From Paenibacillus sp. JJ-223 (lineage in GTDB: Bacteria; Bacillota; Bacilli; Paenibacillales; Paenibacillaceae), in assembly GCF_927798175.1 (NCBI RefSeq), contig NZ_CAKMMP010000021.1:1-64000 (forward strand): DNA of 64,000 nt, given 5' to 3'. Positions 1-9,438 of the stretch are shown in pieces (within the stretch, counting starts at the first letter, position 1; every line of letters begins with the position of its first letter). Both the position numbers and the translations under genes were made by a program. The notes under the pieces were generated by a model that had not been told where the DNA came from, made no database searches, and was given only the letters and a program-made list of their open reading frames with translations.

Positions 1-425
1 CGTGTTAAGCGTTTACAATTTATTTATTGTATTATATAATTTAAGGGAAATCCAATATTTTTGCGGCAAAATTAAATCAATGTTTCTTTTGATATATACA
101 TCACTTTTCCGAAAACAACCTTACATTTTCAGGGAAAATACATGAATAGTTTGAGAAATTTTGGATTGAATCTCTTCCAGTCTTCCCCTATAATGCAATG
201 TAGACGTGGATCCCGTCGTTCGCAACGATCATTTTATGTTTTTGCCGCAAACATTTATTTTACTTTTTCATGCCTCATCCCCTATGAATGCCATTACTAT
301 GACATGAAACGTCACTATTCCTCCGTTTTTTTTGACTAAAGCAAACTACTTTTCCCACCTTATGAACGACATCAAGACGAGAAAGCGTAAGCGAATAACC
401 TACATTCCGTATTAGGAGGTTTACT
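1..425. other. Upstream non-coding region with a cre-like site
   Basis: No convincing gene is visible here. The sequence GTTAAGCGTTTACA at 4-17 matches the CcpA catabolite-repression consensus TGWAANCGNTNWCA at 12 of 14 positions. It lies about 400 bp before the next gene, too far to assign it to that gene with confidence; it could belong to a gene outside the window. The rest is AT-rich with no clear promoter that I can defend. Confidence 0.35.
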
Positions 426-2411
426 ATGAACACATTGTTCAACCGAAGCAAACGGACCATCGGATTGGTTTTTGCTCTCATTCTCATGTTCACCCTGTTC
501 TTGCCTGGGGCTGCTCCAAAAGCTTCTGCCGCCACGATCACCATTGATGGCAACGTCAGCGACTGGAGCGGAATTGCTGCGCTCGCAAGCCAATCAGGCA
601 CGGCTCAGACGCTTAAAGCAACCCATGACGGGACAAATTTGTACCTGCTCGTTCAGGGCTCAGGTTTGAGTACGACTATGGGAAACTTCTGGATTAATGT
701 CGATAACGATGCCTCGACAGGATACCAAGCGTCCGGCTGGGCGGCCACCGGAGTCGAATGGTTGCTTGAAAATCAAGGACTATACCGTTATGGCGGCAGC
801 GGCACCGATTGGGTTTGGAATTCGGCCGCAACATTGACGAATTCCCAATTTTATCGCAGTTCCTCCGTCATCGAGGTTGCCATTCCTTTGGCCACCCTGC
901 AGGTCGGAGCAGGCAGCACGGTTCGGGTCGGTTACATTGATAACGGTTCAGATACGGCCAGACTGCCGGCAGCAGGCCAAGCGCTGCCAGGCTATTCGCT
1001 GACCTCCGGTTCCGAAGGCGGTTCCGGCAATGAAACGGTCGCGTACCCTCTGGAGCTCGATAGTCCGCTTAACAATCCATTCAAAGGCTGGGCCCCTTCC
1101 GCCAAATCCACCGACTATGCACAGCCGCACAGACTGGTGTATGCCGGGGTTACCTGGAAGGAGCTGGAGCCCGTCAAAGGAACGTATGACTTCAGTGCAA
1201 TCGAAGCAACGAATCATTTTGCCTACTGGAAAAACAAGGGCGTCAAAGTGGTGCTGCGCTTCATTCTGGACAGCCCGACCGGTCAGGCTCACCGCGATAT
1301 TCCAGACTGGCTTTACAACGATATGGTCGCGCGCGGGGAATCGCCCGGAACACCTTACAGCGACGAAACCGGAGGTATGGGCACAGGAAACAATACGGGC
1401 TTTTCGCCGAATTACAGCTCTTCTTATCTCCAGGAACGGCATAAATTGGCTATCGAGGCCATTGCGGCACACTATAATACCAATGATCGCCCGGTTGCGT
1501 TCATCCAGATCGGTTCTCTTGGTCACTGGGGCGAGTTCCATACCTGGCCTTATGTAGGCCCCAATGGCGAAACCAATTACACCGGGGTTTTCCCTCCCAA
1601 TGCCGTTTCGAACGTTTACGTGCAGCATTACATTGACGCTTTTGCCGGCAAGGAGGACAAGATGCAGGTCTTGATCCGCCGCAGCATCGCTTTGGCGAAA
1701 ACCAACAACAAGGGCATGATCATGGGCATGTTCAACGACGTGTTTGGACACAAGGACAGTTTCGATGCGGATTGGGGTTGGTACACCGGCACTCAGAACG
1801 GGTACTGGGATGATATCGGCCAGCAGCAGCCCGCACACGCCAACTTCTGGGAGACGCGCATCTCGGGCGGCGAATTCTACGGGGGCGCTTCCGGCATGCT
1901 TGCCGCATTGACCAGCGGCAGCGGATATACGGAAACTTTGCGCCAAACCGAGCTGAGCAAACCAAGCTGGCTAGGACCCAACTCGCCGGCGTCCCTTCCG
2001 CTCAATCATGCGCTTCAAGCCAATATCGATGCCTTGAAGAAACGCATGGGTTACCACTTCGTGGTGAAGGAAATCTCTCATCCTTCCACCATTACCGGGA
2101 ACACGTTTACGCCAACGATTCAGATCGAAAATAAAGGCGTGCAGCATTTCCCGTTTGCATGGGCGGTGGAAATTCAGCTGCGAAGCGGAAATACGGTCGT
2201 TGCCAAAAAGACAACGTCAGCGAACTTGACCACTTGGAAAACGGGCAGCTACACGCTGACCGATTCCATCCCCGTATCGGGCCTGGCCTCAGGCACCTAT
2301 GACATCGCCATCGCGATCATCGATCCGGCAACGAATAAACCCGGGGTGGATTTTGCGAATACGAACAGGCTCGCGGACGGCGCATACAAACTCAGCAGTG
2401 TAACCAAGTAA
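426..2411 (+). CDS. Secreted DUF4832-type glycoside-hydrolase-like protein
   Basis: A 661-aa exported protein. Residues 1-35 form a signal peptide: basic start, a hydrophobic stretch, and an ASA cleavage site near 33-35. Residues 36 to about 195 look like a DOMON/CBM9-like carbohydrate-binding domain (IDGNVSDWSG, NFWINVDND). Residues from about 210 carry the NPFKGWAP, VTWKELEPVKGTYDF and KVVLRFI signature of the TIM-barrel-like DUF4832/DUF4874 family, and the last ~120 residues form the family's beta-sandwich C-terminus. The start is fixed by AGGAGG seven bases upstream. The family is thought to act on polysaccharide, but neither a substrate nor catalytic acids can be named from sequence alone. 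It is monocistronic, ending in a terminator shared with the convergent ABC exporter genes. Confidence 0.8.
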   Translation: MNTLFNRSKRTIGLVFALILMFTLFLPGAAPKASAATITIDGNVSDWSGIAALASQSGTAQTLKATHDGTNLYLLVQGSGLSTTMGNFWINVDNDASTGYQASGWAATGVEWLLENQGLYRYGGSGTDWVWNSAATLTNSQFYRSSSVIEVAIPLATLQVGAGSTVRVGYIDNGSDTARLPAAGQALPGYSLTSGSEGGSGNETVAYPLELDSPLNNPFKGWAPSAKSTDYAQPHRLVYAGVTWKELEPVKGTYDFSAIEATNHFAYWKNKGVKVVLRFILDSPTGQAHRDIPDWLYNDMVARGESPGTPYSDETGGMGTGNNTGFSPNYSSSYLQERHKLAIEAIAAHYNTNDRPVAFIQIGSLGHWGEFHTWPYVGPNGETNYTGVFPPNAVSNVYVQHYIDAFAGKEDKMQVLIRRSIALAKTNNKGMIMGMFNDVFGHKDSFDADWGWYTGTQNGYWDDIGQQQPAHANFWETRISGGEFYGGASGMLAALTSGSGYTETLRQTELSKPSWLGPNSPASLPLNHALQANIDALKKRMGYHFVVKEISHPSTITGNTFTPTIQIENKGVQHFPFAWAVEIQLRSGNTVVAKKTTSANLTTWKTGSYTLTDSIPVSGLASGTYDIAIAIIDPATNKPGVDFANTNRLADGAYKLSSVTK

Positions 2412-2424
2412 ACGGATAGACAAG

Positions 2425-2470
2425 AAAGAGCAGGATCAGAGGACATTATGCCTCAGAACCCTGCTCTTTT
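2425..2470. terminator. Bidirectional intrinsic terminator
   Basis: Inverted arms AAAGAGCAGG (2425-2434) and CCTGCTCTTT (2460-2469) flank a 25-base loop. There is a T run on the plus side and T's on the minus side. It lies between two convergent genes and serves both. Confidence 0.85.
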
Positions 2471-2481
2471 TCGCATTCTCC

Positions 2482-4326
2482 TTATTGCAATGCCTTTTTC
2501 CGCAACTGGCTGTAGTACAACTCACTATAGAACCCGCCTTGTGCAAGCAGCTGCTCATGCGATCCTTGTTCCAGCAGCCGCCCGTCCTTCAGCACCAGAA
2601 TCCGGTCCGCCTGCCGGATCGTATTCAGCCTGTGGGCAATGACAAAGCTGGTCCGTCCCTGCATCAGCCGCTGCAATCCCTCCTGGATTTTGATCTCCGT
2701 CACGGTATCGATGCTGCTCGTCGCTTCATCCAGCACAAGCATGGACGGATCGGCCAGAATCGCGCGCGCAATGGCAAGCAGCTGCTTCTGGCCCTGGCTG
2801 ATGCCGCTGCCTCCGTCCTGCAGCACTTTATCGTAGCCGTCCTTCATGCGCACGATAAAGGAGTGGGCATTGGCCAGACGGGAAGCCGCCTCGACTTCCT
2901 CATCGGTGGCATCCAGACGGCCAAACCGGATGTTCTCGCGAATCGTGCCTTGAAACAGGAACGAATCCTGCAGCACAAACGCCATATGCGAGCGCAGGTT
3001 TTCGCGCCGAATGGTCGTAATGTCGCGGCCATCGACGGTAAGCAGGCCACCTGTCGGGTCATAGAAGCGGGACAGCAGCTGGATCAACGTCGTTTTGCCT
3101 GCGCCGGTCGGTCCGACAAGCGCGATCATTTCGCCGGGTTTTGCCTCAAAACTGATGTCGTGCAGAATGTTGCGCCCCTCGTCATATCCAAAGGAAACGT
3201 GCTCGAAGCGGACCGCACCCTGCACTTGCTCCAATGCAACCGCCGCGCCTTCATCCTTTGCTTCCTCGTCTTCGTCCAATACCTCAAACACGCGCTCTGC
3301 GCCAGCAATCGCCGACAGCAGCGTGTTCCACTGGTTGGCGAGATCGTTCAGCGGACGCGTAAACTGGCGGGCATATTCCACGAAGATGATAATGACGCCG
3401 ACCGTCACCGAACCCTGGATAGCCAAAATACCGCCGATCCCGGCCACGATGGCAAAGCTCAGATTGTTCAAACCGTTCATCAGCTTGGGAATGAAGCCGG
3501 ATATCGTCTGTGCCCAGAACGCCGAGATGCGGATTCGCATGTTGCGTTCCTCGAAGCCGCGAATAACCCGCTCCTCTTGAGAAAACGCCTTAATGATCCG
3601 TTGCCCCGATAACGTTTCTTCAATATATCCGTTCAATTCACCCAAATTCCGCTGGCGTTCCTTAAACAGCGGTCCGGTTCTGCGTGTAATCCAGCGCATG
3701 CCGAGGGCCATCAGCGGCACCACCGTAAACGTCAACAGGGTGAGCAGCGGACTCAGCCAGACCATCACCCCGAAAGTCCCGAGCAGCGTGAGCACGCTGG
3801 AGAAAATTTGGATAGCCGAGCTGTTCAGCGTACCGCTCACATTTTCGATATCGTTCGTCACCCGGCTCATAATCTCGCCTTGCTGGCGCTTGCCGAAGAA
3901 CGGGATCGGCAGCTTGTGCAAGTGGGAGAACAAGTCGTAACGCATGCGGTACACGGTTTCCTGGGCGACCTCGATCATCCAGATGTTTTGCAGCCAGGAC
4001 GTCAGCGAGAAAAGCAGATAGACTGCTGCCAATGCCAGCAGGAACAACGTCCAGCCGCCTTCCCCCGCGTCACCGGAGATATAACGGTCCACGGCCATGC
4101 CGACCATGTAGGGACCCAGCAAAGCAAGGGCCGAACTGGCCAATACCATGAGAAGCACCATGCCCAGCTTGACTTTGCGCCGCGCCAGATAAGCCCAGAC
4201 CCGGCTTAACGTGCCTGACCAGTTCTTCGCCCTCGCTTTGGGCTTGCGGCCTCCGCCTTCCCGGAAAACGTTCGGGTCAACCGGGGGCGGCGGCTGGCGG
4301 AAAGGTTCAATGAATGCTTTGAACAT
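2482..4326 (-). CDS. ABC exporter half-transporter, catalytic NBD (YfiC/BmrD-like)
   Basis: A 614-aa fused permease-ATPase, the second subunit of a heterodimeric type IV ABC exporter. The N-terminal ~350 residues hold six membrane segments. The nucleotide-binding domain has Walker A GPTGAGKTT (about 404), a non-canonical signature ISQGQ (about 507, instead of LSGGQ), canonical Walker B with catalytic glutamate (LVLDEATSS, about 526) and the switch histidine (VIAHR). With the partner gene it would form one intact ATP site (this Walker B plus the partner's LSGGQ) and one degenerate site. It overlaps the 3' end of the upstream partner by 20 bases, consistent with translational coupling. Likely a multidrug or lipid exporter; the substrate is unknown. 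Confidence 0.92.
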   Translation of the reverse strand: MFKAFIEPFRQPPPPVDPNVFREGGGRKPKARAKNWSGTLSRVWAYLARRKVKLGMVLLMVLASSALALLGPYMVGMAVDRYISGDAGEGGWTLFLLALAAVYLLFSLTSWLQNIWMIEVAQETVYRMRYDLFSHLHKLPIPFFGKRQQGEIMSRVTNDIENVSGTLNSSAIQIFSSVLTLLGTFGVMVWLSPLLTLLTFTVVPLMALGMRWITRRTGPLFKERQRNLGELNGYIEETLSGQRIIKAFSQEERVIRGFEERNMRIRISAFWAQTISGFIPKLMNGLNNLSFAIVAGIGGILAIQGSVTVGVIIIFVEYARQFTRPLNDLANQWNTLLSAIAGAERVFEVLDEDEEAKDEGAAVALEQVQGAVRFEHVSFGYDEGRNILHDISFEAKPGEMIALVGPTGAGKTTLIQLLSRFYDPTGGLLTVDGRDITTIRRENLRSHMAFVLQDSFLFQGTIRENIRFGRLDATDEEVEAASRLANAHSFIVRMKDGYDKVLQDGGSGISQGQKQLLAIARAILADPSMLVLDEATSSIDTVTEIKIQEGLQRLMQGRTSFVIAHRLNTIRQADRILVLKDGRLLEQGSHEQLLAQGGFYSELYYSQLRKKALQ

Positions 4327-6091
4327 GCGGCGTACCCTCCCCGTATTGTGATTGATGGATGCGGCGGTATAACTCGGACGATTCCATCAAGTCCTCGTGT
4401 TTGCCTTGTCCGATCAGCCTGCCCTCATCGAGCAGCAGGATCAGGTCGGCCGAAGTGGTGGAGCTGATTTTCTGCGTAATGATGAAGGTGGTGCACGAGA
4501 GCTCCTCCAGCGCATCCAGCAGCTTGGCCTCCGTGGCCACATCCAGCGCGCTGGTGCTGTCGTCCAAAATAAGAATGCTTGGACGGCGAATCAACGCGCG
4601 GGCGATGGACAAGCGCTGTTTCTGCCCGCCGGACAAATTGACTCCGCGCTGTCCCAGCATCGTATCGTAACCATCCGGCAGCTTCTCGATCGTTTCATGG
4701 ATCTGGGCACGACGGGCCGCTTCCTGAATCTCCTCCAGCGTAGCGTCTTCCCGTCCCCAGGCAATATTATCCTTCACGGAACCCGTAAAAAGAATAACCT
4801 CCTGCGGAACGTATCCGATCGCTCCCCGCAAGGCCGTCACGTCATACTCGTCGGCATTCGTGCCGTCGATGCGAATGATGCCCCGATCCTGGGCATACAG
4901 CCTTGGGATCAGCTGCACCAGCGTCGACTTGCCGGAACCGGTGGCCCCCATAATCGCGATCCGTTCGCCTTGCTTGGCCGTAAAACTGATGTCCGACAGC
5001 ACCGTGATGTCACTGTTCGGGTAATGGAACTGAACGTCGCGAAATTCGACTGCGCCCCGAACGGCAGCTCTCTTCCCGGTACCCACAGCATTGGAAATTG
5101 CATGCGGCGTCGCTCCTGGCTGCCCCGACATAGCCTGATCGATGCCGTCCTCCGGCGTGTCCAGCACCTCATGAATCCGCTGCGCGGACGCACTGGCCCT
5201 GGAGAACGTGACGAGAATCCACGATAATGCCGACAGCGCGCCAATGGTTCGCAGCAAATAGTTGATGACGGCAACCACTTCGCCCACGCTGGCATGGCCC
5301 ACGGCGATGTCCCGGCGGCCAAACCAGAGGACGGCGATGATGCACAGGTTCATGACCAGCAGCATGAACGGCATCGTTGTCTCCGTCAGGCGCAGCGCGG
5401 AGATCGTGCCTTTCATCAGCTTGCCGCTGAATCCGGCAAAGCGCTCGATCTCATGGCCCATTCGCACGAATACCCGAATCAGCCGAATGCCTGTCAGATT
5501 TTCCTGGATGACGCCGTTAACGGCATCCAGCCTGCGCTGCACGTTGCGGAACAGCAGCGCTGCCTTTTTGATCATATACACCACGCAGAGCAGCAGCACC
5601 GGAACCATGACGACCAGCAGCAGCCCCAGCTTCGCATTGACCACCACGGCCATAATAACGCTTCCAATCACAACCAGCGGGACCCTCGTCATGAAGCGCA
5701 AGCTCATGAATATTGTGTCCTGTACTTGGGTGATATCCCCGGTTAGACGGGTGATCAGCGATGAGGTCGCAAAACGGTTGAATACCGAATACGTGAACGA
5801 CTGCACTTTGCCGTATAGTCTCTCCCGCAAGTCGTAACCAAACCCGAGGCTCGCATGTGATGCAAAAAACGAACTCGCAATGCCCGCGGCGAAGGCCACG
5901 ACGGCACTGCCTACCAATACGCCGCCCCACAGCCAAACGACCGACAGATCTCCCTGCTGGATCCCGTGGTCAATGATTTTGGAGATCAGATAAGGCTGGG
6001 CCAATTCGACGGTCAGCTCAATCAGCATCATCACCAAGGCTGCAATCGCGGCGACTCGGTACTTTTTCAGATAAACCAACAGCTTGATCAT
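4307..6091 (-). CDS. ABC exporter half-transporter, degenerate NBD (YfiB/BmrC-like)
   Basis: A 594-aa permease-ATPase with six membrane segments, then an NBD with Walker A GATGSGKST (about 380) and canonical LSGGQ (about 484). Its Walker B ends ILDDSTSALD: the catalytic glutamate is replaced by aspartate. The switch histidine is replaced by glutamine (IITQKIS). This is the pattern of the non-catalytic half of heterodimeric exporters such as BmrC. An in-frame ATG 45 bases further upstream is less likely; GGAGGT seven bases before 6091 supports MIKLLVYL as the start. First gene of the exporter operon. Confidence 0.9.
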   Translation of the reverse strand: MIKLLVYLKKYRVAAIAALVMMLIELTVELAQPYLISKIIDHGIQQGDLSVVWLWGGVLVGSAVVAFAAGIASSFFASHASLGFGYDLRERLYGKVQSFTYSVFNRFATSSLITRLTGDITQVQDTIFMSLRFMTRVPLVVIGSVIMAVVVNAKLGLLLVVMVPVLLLCVVYMIKKAALLFRNVQRRLDAVNGVIQENLTGIRLIRVFVRMGHEIERFAGFSGKLMKGTISALRLTETTMPFMLLVMNLCIIAVLWFGRRDIAVGHASVGEVVAVINYLLRTIGALSALSWILVTFSRASASAQRIHEVLDTPEDGIDQAMSGQPGATPHAISNAVGTGKRAAVRGAVEFRDVQFHYPNSDITVLSDISFTAKQGERIAIMGATGSGKSTLVQLIPRLYAQDRGIIRIDGTNADEYDVTALRGAIGYVPQEVILFTGSVKDNIAWGREDATLEEIQEAARRAQIHETIEKLPDGYDTMLGQRGVNLSGGQKQRLSIARALIRRPSILILDDSTSALDVATEAKLLDALEELSCTTFIITQKISSTTSADLILLLDEGRLIGQGKHEDLMESSELYRRIHQSQYGEGTPHVQSIH

Positions 6092-6305
6092 TATGCATAC
6101 CTCCAGCCCGGAGGGCTTGTTCCTTTGCCCAAGCACACGTCAAATTTACAATAGCCGCTCCGTTCGTTCCCTTTCTTGTAATCTATGTAAAATTTCACGT
6201 ACCCAATACGGCTATTATAGCGCATTTTGCACGAACGAACCGCCAATATCTTCTTCCCCTATCATGATTACCCTGAAATGGACGCCAAGAACGCCTCCTT
6301 GCAAA

Positions 6306-6336
6306 AAGAAAAACCCGGGCAATCATGCCGCCCAGG
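6306..6336 (-). terminator. Intrinsic terminator
   Basis: On the minus strand CCTGGGC and GCCCGGG form a stem followed by TTTTTCTTTTT. It lies just past the stop of the 191-aa gene. The 6137-6356 interval otherwise holds only the upstream region of the exporter operon. Confidence 0.85.
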
Positions 6337-6356
6337 CCTCAATATTCATAGTATGT

Positions 6357-6932
6357 CTACCATCTTCTGCGGTCATGGTCCCCGTAACCCGGATCATAAC
6401 CATTCATGCGCTCAAACTTCTCGCCAGTCTCTTTATAAATGCGAATTAAGGCTTGTACCTTGGCAAAGTCAGCATCCTCCGGTCCAATGCCTTCCATGAA
6501 CATGCGCTGAATGATTTGCTGGAAAAAATCCACTCGTGACCGAATCTGCTCCAGTTCAAGCTGCAGCACTTCATCAAAAGTATGATTCTCTATGTATCGC
6601 ATAAGTTCGTCATCCTCGTCATAACGGTCTCCCAACCTGCGATCGGATAGTCGGTCTTCATAAACATCCGGTTGATCCAGGTTAATCGTGGTCCGCAATT
6701 GGGATAACATGATTTTTTCCTTGGCCAGCATGACATGAAAATCCTTGTTCTTCAGCAATTCAGACACGATCAGCCGGCACATGTCGCGGTTTTCGATCAG
6801 AATGCCGTCGAACGGATGCAGCGTCCAGCCTTCTTGCGTCCAAAACAAATTAAAGTTGAACATCTCGCTGCCGTACCTGTACTGAATGTTAATTTTGGTC
6901 TCGTCAATAATCTCGAATGAAAACTCCAGCAT
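6357..6932 (-). CDS. Hypothetical protein, 191 aa
   Basis: Not a family I recognise. The start follows AAGGAG by nine bases. The N-terminal ~80 residues look like a small alpha/beta domain (FSFEIIDETKINIQYRYG, then FNLFWTQEGW). Next comes a very acidic and basic linker (YEDRLSDRRLGDRYDEDDE), then about 80 helical residues ending in DHDRRRW. It has no signal peptide or membrane segment and is predicted cytosolic. It appears monocistronic with its own terminator. Confidence 0.7.
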   Translation of the reverse strand: MLEFSFEIIDETKINIQYRYGSEMFNFNLFWTQEGWTLHPFDGILIENRDMCRLIVSELLKNKDFHVMLAKEKIMLSQLRTTINLDQPDVYEDRLSDRRLGDRYDEDDELMRYIENHTFDEVLQLELEQIRSRVDFFQQIIQRMFMEGIGPEDADFAKVQALIRIYKETGEKFERMNGYDPGYGDHDRRRW

Positions 6933-7006
6933 CTTAAGCAGACTCCTTCATGAACTCCCAAAGTTTACCTATATTCTATCAAACCATGCTTGAAAAATAT
7001 AGTTCA

Positions 7007-7102
7007 TTAGCGTTCATTCAACTCTGCAATAGACTCTGCCTTTTCACTGCTGGCTACCACGATCAGAACTAGCAGAATACCGGCAATAATGATAGGTAAC
7101 AT
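7007..7102 (-). CDS. 31-aa single-pass membrane peptide
   Basis: A short ORF beginning MLPIIIAGILLVLIVVASS and ending in an acidic tail (EKAESIAELNER). It is preceded by GGAGGG nine bases before the ATG, a strong ribosome binding site. The first ~19 residues form one hydrophobic helix and the tail would face the cytoplasm. It lies between the minus-strand terminator at 7205-7233 and the 191-aa gene, with which it may be co-transcribed. Function is unknown; regulatory membrane peptides of this size are common in Bacillales. Confidence 0.55.
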   Translation of the reverse strand: MLPIIIAGILLVLIVVASSEKAESIAELNER

Positions 7103-7204
7103 CGTATGATCCCTCCCGCAAAAGTGGCGATCCTTCTTCCTTACCAGAATGTATGCGAAGAAATTCGATGTATGCCATTATTTCCGCTGCCTGTCCAACA
7201 TATA

Positions 7205-7233
7205 CAAAAAAGATGCCTCACGGTGAGACATCT
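7205..7233 (-). terminator. Terminator of the xpaC-telA transcript
   Basis: On the minus strand AGATGTCTCAC and GTGAGGCATCT form a near-perfect stem (one mismatch) followed by TTTTTTG. It sits downstream of telA, on the far side of a repeat element that separates it from the telA stop codon. Confidence 0.85.
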
Positions 7234-7262
7234 CTTCAAACTTGATTTTAGTTATTTGGTTA

Positions 7263-7492
7263 TTATATAAACCGCACTAAACTATCACACAGGGCACTGC
7301 GAGTCCAGTACCATCTTCCGATCGCTGTTATCCCCAGATTTTTTCAAATTCCCTTTTTCTAAGGGGAAATCCGGTGATAAGCCTATGCTTCCGATGCAGC
7401 TTTCTTTCAGAAAGCTTTTAAGCGACCGCTTCGCTTCTCCAGATTGGTTCTGCCTCTCCGTTAACGTGTGTATCTTTTTTGCGGTTTATATA
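7263..7492. repeat. MITE-like element, copy 1 (full length)
   Basis: A ~230-bp non-coding unit bounded by 13-bp terminal inverted repeats: TATATAAACCGCA at 7264-7276 and its exact complement TGCGGTTTATATA at 7480-7492. It contains GATCGCTGTTATCCCCAGAT, which recurs in all three copies, and a perfect AGCTTTCT/AGAAAGCT hairpin. Bases 7383-7470 are identical to 28373-28460 (88 nt). The right end is about 10 bp from the telA stop. It encodes no protein. It is consistent with a non-autonomous transposable element or a mobile 3'-UTR element. Confidence 0.75.
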
Positions 7493-7501
7493 GGCGGTGA
7501 A

Positions 7502-8605
7502 TTAGTCCAAAAAAGACTGGATGGCACTGCGGTCCGGCTGTCCCGCGCTCCGAATGGCTTGTTGGCTGGAACCTTCCAGAGCCAATCTCTCACTCATTTT
7601 AGCGTTAAGCGCCGTCATTTTGGCCGTATAATCGTTGCAGCTCTCGATAATTCTGCGATTGGACTGCTCGGAAAGATCCAGTGCAGACATCAGATCGCCG
7701 ATGGCCTGGTTCACCGACTCGATGGACATGGCCGGCTTGGACAACAGATCGTTGGTCCGTTCCGTCGTCGTACGCAGCAGCCTTGCATTTTCCTTGAACT
7801 GATCCTCGATCGTTTTGTTGGTCGCCTCTACGGCATTAATGACCTTCTCCTGATCATTGAGCGCCATTGCAATCATCGCGGATACGGTGATCAGGTTGGC
7901 CGTTTTGTCGATCGCGTTATTGACCGAATCAATGAGCTTGTCGTTGTTGTCATTGATGATGTCCGTAGCGGCAATAGCCTGGTTGTACAGCATGATCATT
8001 TCCGTCATGGACTGTATGCGGGTAACCACTTTACGCAATCCACGTTCGAGATGTGGCCTGCGCGTTTCGTTCTCCGGTTTGGCAATCTCGGCCTCGAACA
8101 ATGCCTTCAACTGGTTGCCGAAGGCAATCTTCGTCTGAATATTGTAAATCTCCTGCATGGAGGAGCGCTTCAGCTGCCGCATGTTTACGATATTTTCCTC
8201 AAGATTATCCTTCCCGTCCCGGAGGCCGTTGATGATGCTGTCGATATTTTTGCGCACCGATTGGTATCGGTAGACGTAATTTTTGAGCGGACTCTTACGC
8301 AGCAGCCTTCCTACAAAACTTACGTTTTTGCTCTGCTGCAAGCTCTCGCATTCATCGCGCAGTTTCAGGATCATGTTGGACACTTCAGCTCGGTTGCCTG
8401 ACATCAGATCATTCACGGGCCGATCCAGAAGCTTGAGCGTCTGCCCTGCCTTTTCCTGCGTCTTGACGCCAAGCTTGCCGATATCGTCCATAAGCGTGTC
8501 CAGTTGGAGTGCATCGCTCTGCGCCACCTTTTGGATCAGCTGAGCTGCCTCCTGTTGTATGCGCTGCTCGTCTTCCTGTTTTAATTGAAGCAATTCCGTA
8601 GCCAT
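7502..8605 (-). CDS. telA: Toxic anion resistance protein TelA family
   Basis: A 367-aa soluble, almost wholly helical protein of the TelA/YaaN/YceH family. It shows the family hallmarks AQSDALQLDTLMDDIG near the N-terminus, RNIDSIINGLRDGKDNLEENIVNM mid-protein and NETRRPHLERGLRKV after it. AGGAGGG precedes the ATG. TelA proteins are linked to tellurite, colicin and cell-envelope stress tolerance; the biochemical role is unsettled. It lies 11 bp after xpaC, the same pairing as xpaC-yaaN in Bacillus subtilis, and closes the long Ter block. Confidence 0.9.
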   Translation of the reverse strand: MATELLQLKQEDEQRIQQEAAQLIQKVAQSDALQLDTLMDDIGKLGVKTQEKAGQTLKLLDRPVNDLMSGNRAEVSNMILKLRDECESLQQSKNVSFVGRLLRKSPLKNYVYRYQSVRKNIDSIINGLRDGKDNLEENIVNMRQLKRSSMQEIYNIQTKIAFGNQLKALFEAEIAKPENETRRPHLERGLRKVVTRIQSMTEMIMLYNQAIAATDIINDNNDKLIDSVNNAIDKTANLITVSAMIAMALNDQEKVINAVEATNKTIEDQFKENARLLRTTTERTNDLLSKPAMSIESVNQAIGDLMSALDLSEQSNRRIIESCNDYTAKMTALNAKMSERLALEGSSQQAIRSAGQPDRSAIQSFLD

Positions 8606-8616
8606 GTCGTTCCCTC

Positions 8617-9396
8617 CTATAGCTCCGATCCGTTGTATCGCTGATGAATCAGCTCTGCCTTGTTCTGCAGCTCCATCAGATCTTTATGCTCGATGGTTGA
8701 TACAATTTCGGATATTTTTGAATCCACATCCTTCAAACCGCCCAGCAATGTTCGCCGGTTCGTACGTTTCGCATCGCCGCTCAGGCGCAAGAACGGATTG
8801 ATTAATCCGTTCAGGTCTTTTAGAATCAATCGCCGCACCATATGGTTAATATCCCCGTTATTCAACTCGTTCAGAGCAGGAATGACACGCTGCAAACGCG
8901 CGAATAATGCCAAGGACTTCTCAACGATTTCGTTATCCAGTTCATTCTTTTGCCCTTCGGAAATAACCATGTCTTCCAGAACCTCAAGGTACTCGATGAC
9001 GGGACCAAACACAGGATCAAGCTTACTGATTTCGGCAGCTCCCTGGTCTTGAGCTGGGGGCTCCTGCCCGAATCTGACCGAAGCTGCTGTTTGCTGACCA
9101 TCACCCGCTTGTCCCTGAGGGCTTCTCTGACGCTCCCCATTGTCCGTGCTTCCACCTGGCTGCCAATCCTGCAAGTTCTTTTGGTTGGCACGATTTCCAC
9201 GACGATCATCATTCAGGCGAGCTGCGTCTTCGGAAGCACTCCGTGACCGGGGTGCAGCAGACGGTAACATTCCGGCAACCAATGTGGTCACTGCGGGAAT
9301 GGCCCAGGACACAAATTCGGGAACAAAAGGACTGCTGACCGCAGCGACGACATATCCGATTAGCGCTCCCCATCCGATTTTTGTTTTCCGTAACAT
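8617..9396 (-). CDS. xpaC: XpaC-like 5-bromo-4-chloroindolyl phosphate hydrolysis family protein
   Basis: A 259-aa protein. An N-terminal hydrophobic stretch (about residues 9-45, one or two membrane passes) is followed by a low-complexity R/S/N/Q-rich linker (about 48-120). The C-terminal XpaC helical domain begins at about ISKLDPVFGPVIEYLEVLEDMV and includes the motif VRRLILKDLNGLINPFLRL. XpaC is named for an indicator-hydrolysis phenotype; real enzymatic activity is not established. Its constant partner is a TelA-family gene, here 11 bp downstream. The AGTCAGGAGGA site 5-10 bases before the ATG is strong. Confidence 0.85.
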   Translation of the reverse strand: MLRKTKIGWGALIGYVVAAVSSPFVPEFVSWAIPAVTTLVAGMLPSAAPRSRSASEDAARLNDDRRGNRANQKNLQDWQPGGSTDNGERQRSPQGQAGDGQQTAASVRFGQEPPAQDQGAAEISKLDPVFGPVIEYLEVLEDMVISEGQKNELDNEIVEKSLALFARLQRVIPALNELNNGDINHMVRRLILKDLNGLINPFLRLSGDAKRTNRRTLLGGLKDVDSKISEIVSTIEHKDLMELQNKAELIHQRYNGSEL

Positions 9397-9438
9397 GATT
9401 AGTCCTCCTGACTATAACAGCACCTGCAACGCCAACCG

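Noticed and set aside
948..1946. 332-aa open frame opposite the secreted glycoside-hydrolase-like gene
   Set aside because: Shadow of a strongly supported gene; no ribosome binding site and biased residue use.
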